The notes: generated from the letters alone by a model not told the origin. Shown: positions 10,745-20,347, counted from the first letter of the stretch. The stretch: 64,000 nt of DNA from Prochlorococcus sp. scB243_495D8 (GCA_000634195.1 JFLT01000187.1:124001-188000), one strand, 5' to 3'. Translations and numbers: made by a program.

Positions 10745-10757
10745 TCACATAATGTGA
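10745..10757. promoter_or_regulatory. 13-bp perfect palindrome in the asd/tig divergent gap
   Basis: TCACATAATGTGA is a perfect 6-1-6 inverted repeat, 40 bp upstream of the tig start and about 70 bp upstream of the asd start. The half-sites TCACA and TGTGA are those of CRP-family sites, but here they are turned inside out compared with the TGTGA-N6-TCACA consensus, so a CRP or NtcA call is not supported. It could be an operator for either gene or a chance palindrome. Confidence 0.3.
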
Positions 10758-10797
10758 AATAATTAAGGTTCGGCTCATAGTAATAACTTAGAAAAAC

Positions 10798-12222
10798 ATG
10801 GCTAAAGATGCACTAATAGTCAAAACAACTCCTCTGCCTCAAAGTAGAATTTCATTCGAATTAGAAATACCATCTGAGACATGCAAAACGTGTGTAAATG
10901 AAACAATCAGTTCTATCAGTCGTTCGGCTAAAATTCCGGGATTTAGACTTGGTAAGATTCCTAAACAAGTCTTAATCCAAAGAATTGGCATTACACAATT
11001 ACATGCTTCTGCTCTTGAAAAAATTATTGATAAATCATGGCAAGAAGCGTTAAAAATAAAATCTATACAGCCACTAAGTGAGCCAGAATTGGTAGATGGA
11101 TTTGAATCTTTACTTGCAAAGTTTAGTCCCGAAAAATCACTTAAGGTTACTCTTCAAACTGATGTTGCCCCAGAATTAAAACTTAAAAAATCCAAAGGAC
11201 TAAGTGTTGAAATATCAAAGACAAAGTTTGATCCTAAGTCAATAGATGAAGCGCTAGAAAAATCTAGAAATCAGTTTGCAAACATTATTCCAGTTACCAA
11301 TAGAGCAGCAAAATTAGGAGATATTGCTGTAGTTAGTTTCAAAGGAAAATATAAAGATTCTGGAAAAGAGATTGATGGTGGAACAAGTGAATCAATGGAT
11401 CTTGAGTTAGAAAAGAACAAAATGATTCCCGGCTTCGTTGAGGGAATCGTAAAGATGAAAATTGGTGATACTAAAACACTTAACCTTAAATTTCCTGATG
11501 ATTATTCTCATGAGGATTCAAGAGGCAAAGAAGCAATTTTTGAAGTAAATCTTAAGGATCTTAAGGAAAAAGAATTGCCTGAACTTAATGACGATTTTGC
11601 AAAACAGTCTAGCAACAAAGAATCATTAAAAGAGTTAAAGAAAGATATTGAAAAGCAACTTAAAGACAATTTTGAAAAAACTCAAAAAGATATCAAAATT
11701 GAAGCTTTATTAGATGCCTTAACAAACGAATTGGTTGCTGAAATTCCAAAATCTATGATTGATACAGAAGTGAGGAATAATATTGAACAAACCGCTCAAA
11801 GATTTGCTCAACAAGGTCTTGATGTAAAATCTACTTTCACTCCGGAATTAGTTAAGTCTTTAGCAGAGTCCACAAGGCCTCAAGCTGAAAAAAATGTTCA
11901 AAGAAATTTAGCTTTAAAAGCATTAGCTGAATCAGAAAACATAAAAGTCGAGAAAGATGAAATTGATTTAAAAATGAGAGATTATGAAGATGCTATCTCT
12001 CAATCTTCAAAACAAATAGATATTAGAAGATTAACAGAAGTAGTAAGTAACGATCTACTCAAAGAAAAATTAATAATTTGGCTTGAAGAAAATTCTGAAG
12101 TAAAAGAAAAAACTTCAAAAGCCGCAAAAACCTCCAAAACTTCAAAAGCCGCAAAAACTGCTTCTAAAACGACAAAAACTACAGGAACTACAAAAACTCG
12201 AAATAAAAAAGAAAAAAAATAA
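10798..12222 (+). CDS. tig: Trigger factor chaperone with Lys/Ala/Thr-rich tail
   Basis: Trigger factor binds the ribosome exit tunnel through L23 and shields nascent chains; it is also a peptidyl-prolyl isomerase. The ribosome-binding signature GFRLGKIP is at residues 48-55, an FKBP-like domain spans about 155-250 (GDIAVVSFKGKY, MIPGFVEGIVKMKIGDTK), and a helical chaperone arm follows to about 435. The final 35-40 residues are a low-complexity run of Lys, Ala, Thr and Ser built partly on a 27-bp tandem repeat, which is unusual for the family. tig precedes clpP and clpX on the same strand, a common bacterial order. Confidence 0.96.
   Translation: MAKDALIVKTTPLPQSRISFELEIPSETCKTCVNETISSISRSAKIPGFRLGKIPKQVLIQRIGITQLHASALEKIIDKSWQEALKIKSIQPLSEPELVDGFESLLAKFSPEKSLKVTLQTDVAPELKLKKSKGLSVEISKTKFDPKSIDEALEKSRNQFANIIPVTNRAAKLGDIAVVSFKGKYKDSGKEIDGGTSESMDLELEKNKMIPGFVEGIVKMKIGDTKTLNLKFPDDYSHEDSRGKEAIFEVNLKDLKEKELPELNDDFAKQSSNKESLKELKKDIEKQLKDNFEKTQKDIKIEALLDALTNELVAEIPKSMIDTEVRNNIEQTAQRFAQQGLDVKSTFTPELVKSLAESTRPQAEKNVQRNLALKALAESENIKVEKDEIDLKMRDYEDAISQSSKQIDIRRLTEVVSNDLLKEKLIIWLEENSEVKEKTSKAAKTSKTSKAAKTASKTTKTTGTTKTRNKKEKK
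12109..12162 (+). repeat. 27-bp direct repeat (two copies) in the 3' end of tig
   Basis: Copies at 12109-12135 and 12136-12162 share their first 23 bases exactly and differ in the last four. The unit keeps frame and encodes a nine-residue Lys/Ala/Thr/Ser segment. Similar degenerate units (Ser/Thr-Lys-Thr) continue to the stop codon, suggesting that the tail grew by in-frame tandem duplication. Confidence 0.8.
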
Positions 12223-12287
12223 TTTATGAAATTTCCTACTAATTAAACAAAAACCCCCTAAATTAATTATAAGACGAAAACTAATTT

Positions 12288-12932
12288 GTGAACTCAGAAA
12301 AAAAACATTTAATCCAAAGCTCAATAAGTTCTTACGAAAGTAATCATAAAACTATTGCCGCTGTCCCCACCGTTATAGAACAATCAGGTAGAGGAGAAAG
12401 AGCTTTTGATATATATTCAAGATTATTGAGGGAAAGAATAATTTTTTTAGGTTCTGGAATTAATGATCAAGTATCTGACTCACTTGTTGCACAATTATTA
12501 TTTCTTGAAGCTGAAGATCCCGAAAAAGACATACAAATATATATCAATTCTCCTGGAGGCTCAGTAACTGCAGGAATGGCCATTTATGACACCATGCAAC
12601 AAATATCGCCTGATGTAGTGACAATATGTTTTGGAGTAGCTGCAAGTATGGGAGCATTTCTGCTTTCTGGAGGAGCAAAGGGTAAAAGATTGGCTTTACC
12701 TAATTCTAGGATTATGATTCATCAACCTTTAGGAGGTGCACAGGGTCAAGCAGTAGAGATTGAAATACAAGCTAAAGAAATACTTTTTCTCAAGAAAACA
12801 TTAAATTCACTTTTAGCTGAACATACTGGTCAACCTTTAGAAAAAATTAATGAAGATACAGAAAGAGATTACTTTTTATCCCCCTCAGAAGCAGTTGAAT
12901 ATGGATTAATTGATAAAGTTATCAAAAAGTGA
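12288..12932 (+). CDS. clpP: ATP-dependent Clp protease proteolytic subunit
   Basis: ClpP forms the tetradecameric serine protease chamber fed by ClpX or ClpC. The catalytic triad is visible: Ser120 in AASMGA, His145 in MIHQP and Asp194 in DTERD, with spacing matching E. coli ClpP. The chosen GTG start gives about 25 residues before the mature-like [19 protein letters not shown]; no better start lies between, so this may be a propeptide or a later real start. A TATAAG hexamer about 20 bp upstream could be a -10 box. clpX follows after 105 bp, so this is probably the ClpP2-type paralogue that partners ClpX in cyanobacteria. Confidence 0.95.
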   Translation: MNSEKKHLIQSSISSYESNHKTIAAVPTVIEQSGRGERAFDIYSRLLRERIIFLGSGINDQVSDSLVAQLLFLEAEDPEKDIQIYINSPGGSVTAGMAIYDTMQQISPDVVTICFGVAASMGAFLLSGGAKGKRLALPNSRIMIHQPLGGAQGQAVEIEIQAKEILFLKKTLNSLLAEHTGQPLEKINEDTERDYFLSPSEAVEYGLIDKVIKK

Positions 12933-13037
12933 CAAGGAGTTCTGATTTTTTAAGAATATGATGACGAATCGATATTTATGAGCAATCCTAGTGAATAGGG
13001 AATATTTAACACCTTTCACTTTAAAAACTTATAATCG

Positions 13038-14405
13038 ATGGCTAAATTCGACGCCCATCTTAAATGTTCATTTTGCGGGAAGTCACAAGACCAAGTGAGA
13101 AAGCTTATAGCTGGTCCTGGGGTTTATATCTGTGATGAGTGCATAGACCTTTGTAATGAGATTCTCGATGAAGAACTACTTGATAATCAAGCGAACGCAA
13201 ACAACTCTCCACAAGTAAAAAAGAAATTACCAACTGATAATCCAAAAAAATCTGTTCCTTTAGAATTAACCTCAATTCCTAAGCCATTAGAAATAAAAAG
13301 TTTTCTAGACAATCAAGTTGTGGGACAAGAATCTGCAAAAAAAATATTATCAGTAGCCGTTTACAATCACTACAAGCGATTAGCTTGGAAAGTTAAAGAA
13401 GAAAGTAAAAATAGCAATTCAACTGTTTCACAAACAACTAAATTACAAAAATCAAATATTTTACTCATCGGTCCTACTGGAAGTGGAAAAACATTATTAG
13501 CGCAAACTTTAGCAGAGTTTTTAGATGTTCCTTTTGCAGTAGCTGATGCAACGACTTTGACAGAAGCTGGATATGTTGGGGAGGATGTTGAAAACATACT
13601 TTTAAGACTTCTACAGAAATCAGAAATGAATGTAGAACTAGCTCAAAAAGGAATTATTTATATTGATGAAATAGATAAAATTGCAAGAAAAAGCGAGAAT
13701 CCTTCAATTACTAGAGATGTCTCCGGTGAAGGGGTACAGCAAGCATTATTAAAAATGCTTGAAGGAACAATTGCTAATGTGCCACCTCAAGGCGGAAGAA
13801 AACATCCTTATCATGACTGCATCCAAATTGATACGAGTCAAATACTATTTATTTGTGGGGGAGCTTTTATAGGTTTAGAGGATATCGTTCAAAAGCGTAT
13901 GGGTAAACACTCTATAGGATTTACCACCAATTCAGATCAAAATAAAGTTGATACGAAAAAAATAGTAGACCCAAGAGATTCCCTGAAAAATTTAGAATTA
14001 GATGACTTAGTTAAATATGGCCTAATTCCAGAATTTATTGGAAGAATTCCGGTTTGTGCTGTATTAGATCGTCTTACTAAAGAAACTTTAAAATCTATTT
14101 TGACTCAACCAAGAGATGCATTAGTAAAACAATTCAAAACTTTGCTAAGTATGGATAATGTTGAATTATCATTTGAGCCTGACTCTGTTGAAGCGATAGC
14201 AAATGAAGCATACAAAAGAAAAACAGGTGCAAGAGCATTAAGATCAATAATTGAAGAGCTGATGTTAGACATAATGTACACTTTGCCTTCTGAAGAAAAT
14301 GTAAAAGAATTCACAATTACGAAAAAAATGGTAGATAATTTGTTCTCATCTAAGATTGTTAAACTACCTTCAGGATCAAAAAGAATCATTAAAGAGTCTG
14401 CATAA
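13038..14405 (+). CDS. clpX: ATP-dependent Clp protease ATPase subunit ClpX
   Basis: ClpX is the AAA+ unfoldase that delivers substrates to ClpP. The N-terminal zinc-binding domain has Cys10, Cys13, Cys32 and Cys35. Walker A GPTGSGKT is at 145-152, Walker B IIYIDEID at 206-213, and pore-loop and sensor regions follow ([20 protein letters not shown]). The 455-residue length is slightly longer than E. coli ClpX, partly from a variable linker at 50-80. The 105-bp gap from clpP holds a small CCTA/TAGG stem at 12987-12999. A TATAAT at 13030 is too close to the ATG to be this gene's own promoter, so co-transcription with clpP is likely. Confidence 0.97.
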   Translation: MAKFDAHLKCSFCGKSQDQVRKLIAGPGVYICDECIDLCNEILDEELLDNQANANNSPQVKKKLPTDNPKKSVPLELTSIPKPLEIKSFLDNQVVGQESAKKILSVAVYNHYKRLAWKVKEESKNSNSTVSQTTKLQKSNILLIGPTGSGKTLLAQTLAEFLDVPFAVADATTLTEAGYVGEDVENILLRLLQKSEMNVELAQKGIIYIDEIDKIARKSENPSITRDVSGEGVQQALLKMLEGTIANVPPQGGRKHPYHDCIQIDTSQILFICGGAFIGLEDIVQKRMGKHSIGFTTNSDQNKVDTKKIVDPRDSLKNLELDDLVKYGLIPEFIGRIPVCAVLDRLTKETLKSILTQPRDALVKQFKTLLSMDNVELSFEPDSVEAIANEAYKRKTGARALRSIIEELMLDIMYTLPSEENVKEFTITKKMVDNLFSSKIVKLPSGSKRIIKESA

Positions 14406-14461
14406 AATTAGAGTTTAATTTTTTTAATTGAATCCCTATTTTTCTAATGAATGAAAAATAA

Positions 14462-16219
14462 ATGCCAAATACACATAAGCCTTTTCATCAAAAATATAGA
14501 CCAAACAACTTAGACGAACTGGTTGGGCAAAAATTTATATCCATTACACTCAAACAAGCTCTATTAACAAAAAAAATTGCTCCTGCATATCTTTTTAATG
14601 GTCCAAGAGGCACTGGAAAAACATCAAGTGCAAGAATATTTGCAAAATCTTTAAATTGCCAGGCATTAGACCAACCTACGATAACTCCTTGTTGTAAATG
14701 TGACTTATGTAGACAAATTACAGATGGGAGCGCTTTAGATATTATCGAGATTGATGCAGCATCAAATACAGGAGTAGAAAATATAAGAGAAATTATAGAA
14801 AGAGCGAGATTTGCACCTACTCAAGCGAGATGGAAAGTATATGTTATTGATGAATGTCATATGCTTTCAACGGCAGCTTCAAATGCTTTACTAAAAACTA
14901 TTGAAGAACCTCCCTCAAGAGTTGTATTTATACTGGCGACGACAAATCCTGAGAGAGTACTAAATACAATAAAAAGTAGATGCCAAAAGTTTGATTTTCG
15001 AAGAATAAGCCCTAGTGATATTTTTCAACATTTATCAGAAATCGCCGAAAAAGAATCCATTAACTACGAAGTTCAGGCGTTAAAAATGATTGCAAAAAGG
15101 TCTAATGGAGGTATGAGAGATGCACAAAGCCTCCTTGAACAATTGAATCTTTTACCAGAAGGGATAACAATTAATAATATCCAAAACCTCCTAGGAGAAG
15201 TATCAGAAAGTGAATTAACAAATCTAATTAAATCATTGGTTGAGAATAATCCAGAGTCATTAATTGATGCCTGCAACAAATTATATGATGCCGGAAACGA
15301 ACCTCTTCAAATAATTATCGGATTATTGAATATAACAAGAGATCTACTATTACACACTACTAATAATAAATATTCAGATCTTTATTATACGTCTGATGAA
15401 TTTCGAGATGAGTTAGATAAAATCTCAAAAACAATAAATAAATCAACAATAATTAATTGGCATAATAATCTGAGAAACATTGAATATCAAATCAAATCAA
15501 GTGATAATCCAAGGCTTTGGTTTGAAATACATTTAACTGGTCTTCTGGATAGTCAAGAGATAAATAGTTTTGAAAATAAACAAGAAAGTAAAAAAAATAC
15601 GACTAAGGAGAAGCATGAAAGAAGAAAAAACATTCCACTTAATACAGAAAATATTTCAGATGATATTCCAAAACCAAGTATCCAAGAAGACATAACTCAC
15701 AAGGAATTGATCGAAAAAAAAGACGAAAAATTGGAAAAATTTGAAGTTCTTGAAAAAGAAAGTATTGAAAATATTTCTGAAAATAACCAAAATAATCCTG
15801 GATCAAATTTAAAAGATAAATGGGAATTAATTCTTTCTAAAGTAGAGTTACCATCAACAAGAATGTTACTTTCACAACAAGCCGAACTTGAAAGTTTTGA
15901 TTCGGAGAAAATCACAATTGCATTGTCTCCAAACTGGGAAAGTATGATAAAAAGCAGAAAAGTTATAATTGAAAATACTGTAAAAAAGATATTTGGAGAT
16001 GGAATAATACTTAATTTTTCAACCAAACAATTAAATAAAAATAACCCAATAAAGACTTCAGAAATAACCCAAAATGAAGTAAATAATTTCCGACCAATAA
16101 AAAAAATAGAACCAAAAACTAATTCTTCAACAAAAATATCTAACGAGGAAACTTATGATGATAGTTCAAAAAACTTAGCAAATTTTTTTAATGGAGAAAT
16201 TATAGACCTTGATGAATAG
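14462..16219 (+). CDS. dnaX: DNA polymerase III gamma/tau subunit
   Basis: DnaX is the clamp-loader ATPase and, as full-length tau, the organiser of the replisome. Walker A GPRGTGKT is at 47-54, a zinc-binding Cys set at 66, 77, 80 and 83, and DECH at 130-133. The AAA+ and collar domains run to about residue 365. Beyond that is a charged Lys/Glu/Asn-rich linker and a C-terminal domain (about 445-530, KWELILSKVELPSTRMLL). There is no intein. An A8 run at 15590-15597, at the start of the linker, is followed by a TAA in the -1 frame, which would give a 381-residue gamma-like form. dnaX converges with the glycosyltransferase gene 1 bp away. Confidence 0.95.
   Translation: MPNTHKPFHQKYRPNNLDELVGQKFISITLKQALLTKKIAPAYLFNGPRGTGKTSSARIFAKSLNCQALDQPTITPCCKCDLCRQITDGSALDIIEIDAASNTGVENIREIIERARFAPTQARWKVYVIDECHMLSTAASNALLKTIEEPPSRVVFILATTNPERVLNTIKSRCQKFDFRRISPSDIFQHLSEIAEKESINYEVQALKMIAKRSNGGMRDAQSLLEQLNLLPEGITINNIQNLLGEVSESELTNLIKSLVENNPESLIDACNKLYDAGNEPLQIIIGLLNITRDLLLHTTNNKYSDLYYTSDEFRDELDKISKTINKSTIINWHNNLRNIEYQIKSSDNPRLWFEIHLTGLLDSQEINSFENKQESKKNTTKEKHERRKNIPLNTENISDDIPKPSIQEDITHKELIEKKDEKLEKFEVLEKESIENISENNQNNPGSNLKDKWELILSKVELPSTRMLLSQQAELESFDSEKITIALSPNWESMIKSRKVIIENTVKKIFGDGIILNFSTKQLNKNNPIKTSEITQNEVNNFRPIKKIEPKTNSSTKISNEETYDDSSKNLANFFNGEIIDLDE
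15590..15606 (+). other. Candidate slippery A8 run with -1 frame stop in dnaX
   Basis: Codons 377-379 read AAA AAA AAT. Re-reading one A, or adding one A to the mRNA, changes the reading to Lys-Lys-Lys-Tyr-Asp and then TAA at 15604-15606. The product would end just after the collar domain, as the gamma subunits of E. coli and Thermus do. No clear upstream Shine-Dalgarno-like stimulator or strong downstream hairpin is visible, and A8 runs occur in other genes of this window, so the site is a hypothesis. Confidence 0.35.
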
Positions 16220-16220
16220 A

Positions 16221-17522
16221 TTAAACTCCAGTATGAAGAGTCTTTCGCCAGAGTATCTTTTTGGGAAAAATAGACATTTTTATAGTTACCCAAGGGATTA
16301 CTAAAAACCAATGTGATAAATAAAAAACTGATACAAATACCATCAAAAAATTGCTTTTTTGCAATACAGGTACTTCACTTTTACAAGAAGAACCGTACCA
16401 AAAAGCAATTCCAGATAACATAAAAGCTGTAAATGAAATAGGCCAGTAAATTGGTGAATCTAAAAAAGCAATACTGAAAACTAAATCAAAAATAGAAATG
16501 ATTGGTAATGCATATTGCAAGATGAAAAAGTAAGTTAAATCAAATTTCTGCAAATAATCAATTTTTTTAGTAAATAATTGATCTCCATAATCAAAAAATC
16601 TTTGCAACCCTCCCTCTGCCCATCTTTGCCTTTGCGCTAATAAAGCATTTAAATTCTCAACTGCCTCCTCCATGACTGGAGGATCCCATAAGATTCCAAT
16701 TTTAGATTTTGATAATAATAATCTTAAACTTAAATCAAGATCATCTGTAACTGTATCTTCATTAAAAGAACCACATGCTAATAATATTTCTTTGTTAATT
16801 AATTGACCATTTCCCCTTAATTCGGAAACTCCAGCAACTGATAATCTTCCATATTGAAAGATTGCATCCATAGCCATTTCCATTGCCTGACAGGAAGTTA
16901 AAAAATTCTTACTTACATTTGTTACTGATTTTCTTAGTTGAACTGCAGACCAATCACCCTCTTCTACAAAACTAAATAACCTTATCAAAGAATCTTGTTT
17001 TAATTCAGCATCAGCATCCAAAACTAATAACCATTCACCATGGGTAAATTTCAAGGCATAATTCAAAGCTCCTGACTTTCCTCCTCCTGCATTTGGAGAA
17101 CGACTCATGACTTTTAGCTTGTCATATTGTCTAGATAATCTATCTAAAATTAAAGGCGTCTTATCAGAACTACCATCGTCAATTATGTAAATATTTAATT
17201 TATTTGTTGGATAATCTAAACTAAATAATCTTTCAACTAATCTTGATATGACATTCTCTTCATCTCTAGCTGCAACTAAAATATCAAGCACAGGTAACTC
17301 TTTATTGCTAATTCTTCTGCTTACAGTATTTAAAACGTTGTTCCTTTTGAAATTTCTAGAAATAACTATTAAACCGTAAAAAACAATCACAAAAGAAATA
17401 GTCAATATTATGTAAAAGAAATTTTCGATATTGTTAGCATGAGGAATAAAAGCTACTAAAAAACAAGCATTAAGAAATATAAACGACTTCAATCTTCGAT
17501 TTTTATAAAAACCCTTACTCAT
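16221..17522 (-). CDS. Membrane-bound family 2 glycosyltransferase
   Basis: This is a processive-type GT2 enzyme that probably transfers sugar from a nucleotide sugar to a cell-surface or wall glycan. Two hydrophobic segments lie near the N-terminus (about 12-28 and 36-55). The GT-A catalytic domain follows, with IDDGSSD at 114-120, the metal-binding DAD at 169-171, TDDLD at 259-263 and QRQRW at 297-301, the acceptor signature of cellulose synthase and N-acetylglucosaminyltransferase relatives. Three C-terminal membrane segments complete it. The exact sugar and product are unknown. It lies 12 bp downstream of the SpoIID-like gene on the same strand, so the pair is probably co-transcribed. Confidence 0.85.
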   Translation of the reverse strand: MSKGFYKNRRLKSFIFLNACFLVAFIPHANNIENFFYIILTISFVIVFYGLIVISRNFKRNNVLNTVSRRISNKELPVLDILVAARDEENVISRLVERLFSLDYPTNKLNIYIIDDGSSDKTPLILDRLSRQYDKLKVMSRSPNAGGGKSGALNYALKFTHGEWLLVLDADAELKQDSLIRLFSFVEEGDWSAVQLRKSVTNVSKNFLTSCQAMEMAMDAIFQYGRLSVAGVSELRGNGQLINKEILLACGSFNEDTVTDDLDLSLRLLLSKSKIGILWDPPVMEEAVENLNALLAQRQRWAEGGLQRFFDYGDQLFTKKIDYLQKFDLTYFFILQYALPIISIFDLVFSIAFLDSPIYWPISFTAFMLSGIAFWYGSSCKSEVPVLQKSNFLMVFVSVFYLSHWFLVIPWVTIKMSIFPKKILWRKTLHTGV

Positions 17523-17534
17523 AAAAGAAAATTG

Positions 17535-19088
17535 TTAATTACTTAATTTCAATTGAGACAATATCTCAAATTTTTTTAGTTTTGCATTTCGATAGTAATG
17601 ATTCAATATTTGTTCATAAGAGAATCCTAAATTAGCCATTTCAATTGCTCCTGACTGAGATAAACCTACACCATGACCGAAGCCACCTCCTCTCAAAAGC
17701 CATAAATCATCATTTAATTTATTAATAGTAAACAAATTACTAGGTATGAAATTTAATACCCGTCGAATATCATCTTTAACAAGAACAATAGATTTATTCC
17801 CCTTGTCGGTTTGTATTTCCAATTTTGTAACTCTGCCACTAGACCCACGTTCAATAGAATTTAAATCCAAAACATCTTCATTTATATTTATAAGTTTGTT
17901 TTTAATTAACTTTTCTTTAATTTCAAGATTAGAAATTTTCTTATTCCATCGAAAAAGAGAATGATTACTCCCATAAAACTGTTCTTTATCAAAATCTAAA
18001 AAATTATTTAAATAAGATTCATTTGTAATTGGAAGTTTAAAAATTTTATTTAATGATTTAGGACCATCAATGATTGAATTGAAATAAGAATAATCTTGAA
18101 TTTGCCAAGACTCACCTGCAGTAGCAGATACTCCACCATTAGAACCATGGTAAAAAGCATTTATTGGTTGATTTTCATGAGTGAGAATTAAATTTGAAGT
18201 TTCTTCTATAGCTTTTTGTACGTTTTTATATGAAATTTCAGAAGGCTTATAAACTTGGCATTGAGTGCTTATACATAAATGATATTTATCCATATTAAAT
18301 CTATCAGAATTAAATATGCCCCAAGTTCTTGCAATAACTGCTTGAGCCTTTAGTGCTTCTAAAGGAGAATTCGGTCCAATTTCATATGGCAAAACACCTG
18401 CCAAATAGTCATCAAATTCAATTTTTTGAACTAGGGTCCAAGTTCCATATAAATCCTTTATTAAATAAAAATTTTTGCCAAAATTAACACCATTTATTTT
18501 TATTTTCTCTTCAGAAAAAATATATACAGGACCTTCAAGTTTCATACGACTGTAGTCATTTCTAAGAACAGGAGTAATTTGAAAATTTTTTATTTTTCTG
18601 AAAATTTTATTTTTTAATTCAAACTCTGGCAGGTCATCTTGAAATGGAATCCATACTTCCCAATTTTTAGGGTAGGCAACAGTCGTCTCAAATCCCTTAT
18701 CTCTTAGTTTCTCTGAATGTTTTTTTGCTGATTCATAGCTAGCAAAAGGACCAAAAACAATTCTTTCAATTGTTTTTGGATTTTTGACGGGAATATCCGC
18801 CCAGGTAATATTTATCTGTTTTGATTTATATTTAATACCGTTGGACGATATCAAGTTTAAAAAACCTTTATTAGTTGTAAAGTTTATATTCTTTTTCTCC
18901 GAAAAACTATCATTCTCTCCGCCTAAATATTGCTTTAAACCAATTAAAAATTTTCCTTTTTTAATTTCATTATGGAGTTCAACCTTTGGCAATTCTTCTC
19001 CTTTTGCATTTGAAATAAATTTAGTGTTTATTATAAAAATAGAAATACAGCCTAAAAATAAGTTTAAAAAGGCAAATTTAAGTTTCAT
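17535..19088 (-). CDS. SpoIID/LytB-type protein, probable peptidoglycan lytic enzyme
   Basis: SpoIID proteins are lytic transglycosylases in sporulating bacteria; cyanobacteria carry homologues of unclear purpose. An N-terminal hydrophobic segment (about 4-22) looks like a signal peptide or anchor. Residues 108-148 (VFGPFASYESAKKHSEKL) resemble a SPOR domain, which binds denuded glycan. The SpoIID domain has PYEIGPNSPLEALKAQAVIART near 234-254, with Glu236 in the position of the catalytic acid, and ends with GGGFGHGVGLSQSGA, the family's C-terminal signature. It heads a pair with the GT2 gene and diverges from rpmI. A role in wall remodelling is inferred. Confidence 0.87.
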   Translation of the reverse strand: MKLKFAFLNLFLGCISIFIINTKFISNAKGEELPKVELHNEIKKGKFLIGLKQYLGGENDSFSEKKNINFTTNKGFLNLISSNGIKYKSKQINITWADIPVKNPKTIERIVFGPFASYESAKKHSEKLRDKGFETTVAYPKNWEVWIPFQDDLPEFELKNKIFRKIKNFQITPVLRNDYSRMKLEGPVYIFSEEKIKINGVNFGKNFYLIKDLYGTWTLVQKIEFDDYLAGVLPYEIGPNSPLEALKAQAVIARTWGIFNSDRFNMDKYHLCISTQCQVYKPSEISYKNVQKAIEETSNLILTHENQPINAFYHGSNGGVSATAGESWQIQDYSYFNSIIDGPKSLNKIFKLPITNESYLNNFLDFDKEQFYGSNHSLFRWNKKISNLEIKEKLIKNKLININEDVLDLNSIERGSSGRVTKLEIQTDKGNKSIVLVKDDIRRVLNFIPSNLFTINKLNDDLWLLRGGGFGHGVGLSQSGAIEMANLGFSYEQILNHYYRNAKLKKFEILSQLKLSN

Positions 19089-19179
19089 AAATTAGAACTT
19101 TCCTTATCAATTAAAAACTTTAATTTGCACCAATGCGTATAAAGGTTTAGATTATCCTAATTAAACACATTTGACTTAA

Positions 19180-19377
19180 ATGTCTAAACTAAAAACTCGT
19201 AAATCAGCTGCCAAAAGATTTAAAGCTACTGCGACGGGTAAATTCATGAGAAGAAGAGCTTTCCATAATCATTTACTTGATCATAAAAGCTCAAAATTAA
19301 AAAGACATCTATCAACAAAAGCCGTAGTTGATGAAAGAGATGCTGATAATGTAAAATTAATGATTCCATACGCATAA
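19180..19377 (+). CDS. rpmI: 50S ribosomal protein L35
   Basis: L35 is a small, very basic protein of the large ribosomal subunit. The 65 residues show the family pattern: [19 protein letters not shown] at the start, RRAFHNHLL in the middle and a C-terminal KLMIPY. It is followed after 28 bp by rplT, the near-universal L35-L20 pair. infC, which often precedes the pair, is not next to it here: the upstream neighbour is the divergent SpoIID-like gene across 91 bp, so a promoter should lie in that gap. A GATTAT hexamer near 19150 is a possible -10 box. Confidence 0.97.
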   Translation: MSKLKTRKSAAKRFKATATGKFMRRRAFHNHLLDHKSSKLKRHLSTKAVVDERDADNVKLMIPYA

Positions 19378-19405
19378 ATCTTTAACCAATTTTTATTAGA
19401 TATTC

Positions 19406-19753
19406 ATGGCACGGGTAAAAAGAGGCAACATAGCCAGAAAAAGAAGAAACAAAATCTTAAATCTTGCAAAAGGTTTTAGAGGCGGCAACAAAAATCTATT
19501 CAGAACTGCGAATCAAAGAGTGATGAAAGCTCTTTGTAATGCTTATAGGGATAGAAGAAGAAGAAAAAGAGATTTTAGAAGACTTTGGATCTCTAGAATT
19601 AACGCATCTGCAAGGATAAATGGAACAAACTATAGCAAGTTAATAAATGGGATGAAAAATGCAGAAATTATTATCAACAGAAAAATGCTTGCTCAATTAG
19701 CCTTAAACGATCCTAAGTGTTTTGAAAAAATTGTTTCTTCCGTTAGTAAGTAG
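19406..19753 (+). CDS. rplT: 50S ribosomal protein L20
   Basis: L20 binds 23S rRNA early in large-subunit assembly. Its 115 residues contain the conserved basic N-terminus ([17 protein letters not shown]), the AKGFRGG loop, the [20 protein letters not shown] stretch and the globular C-terminal NGMKNAEI and MLAQLALND segments. In some bacteria L20 represses its own operon by binding the mRNA; the short gap after rpmI shows no obvious structure for this. The gene sits between rpmI and the TPR gene. Confidence 0.97.
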   Translation: MARVKRGNIARKRRNKILNLAKGFRGGNKNLFRTANQRVMKALCNAYRDRRRRKRDFRRLWISRINASARINGTNYSKLINGMKNAEIIINRKMLAQLALNDPKCFEKIVSSVSK

Positions 19754-19789
19754 AAAAAAGAATATAATCTAGAAAAGTAAGTATTAATA

Positions 19790-20347
19790 ATGGAAATATC
19801 TTCCTTTCAATCTTATTTAATAATTCTTTTTGTTTTATTAATAATAATTTCTATTTTTGTATTCAGACAATTTCTAAAAACAAGAAGTGAAGAATTAAAT
19901 TTAGTAAAATTCGAGCAGAAAGGTTTAGATTCTCTCACTCAAGCTACAGAATTATATGAATTTGGGTCTATTCAGATAAAAAAAAGATTATATCCTGAAG
20001 CTACTAAAACTTTTTTAAAAGCAATTGAAAATTATGAAAATGAACCTGATGAAGCCAAAGCGATAATAAATAATGCTTTAGGATTTTCTTATGCTGCTCA
20101 GAACGAATTTAAGAAAGCAATTAAACACTATAAATATGCAATAAAATCACTCCCAGAATATCCTATAGCCCTAAATAACCTCGCATCAGCACAACAGCGT
20201 TTACTTGAGTACGACTTGGCATATGAAACTTATCAAAAGGTTTTGGTGATAGATCCAAAAAACAAAACAGCAATTAAAAAAAGTAAAGAGTTAGAAAAAA
20301 GAAACAATTATGAACCTTATAAAGGTATTAAAGATAAGGGATTTTAA
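19790..20347 (+). CDS. TPR-repeat protein with N-terminal membrane anchor
   Basis: This 185-residue protein has one hydrophobic segment at about 8-26 and then tetratricopeptide repeats from about 50 to 165. Typical TPR spacing is seen in [45 protein letters not shown] and [22 protein letters not shown] (shown only in part as motif areas). Such proteins act as membrane-tethered adaptors; the partner here is unknown. It lies 36 bp after rplT and 2 bp before thiG, so it may be transcribed with both. Position gives no firm hint of function. Confidence 0.85.
   Translation: MEISSFQSYLIILFVLLIIISIFVFRQFLKTRSEELNLVKFEQKGLDSLTQATELYEFGSIQIKKRLYPEATKTFLKAIENYENEPDEAKAIINNALGFSYAAQNEFKKAIKHYKYAIKSLPEYPIALNNLASAQQRLLEYDLAYETYQKVLVIDPKNKTAIKKSKELEKRNNYEPYKGIKDKGF

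Noticed and set aside
13030..13035. TATAAT just before clpX as a promoter -10 box
   Set aside because: It ends two bases before the ATG, so transcription would begin inside the coding sequence and miss the start codon.
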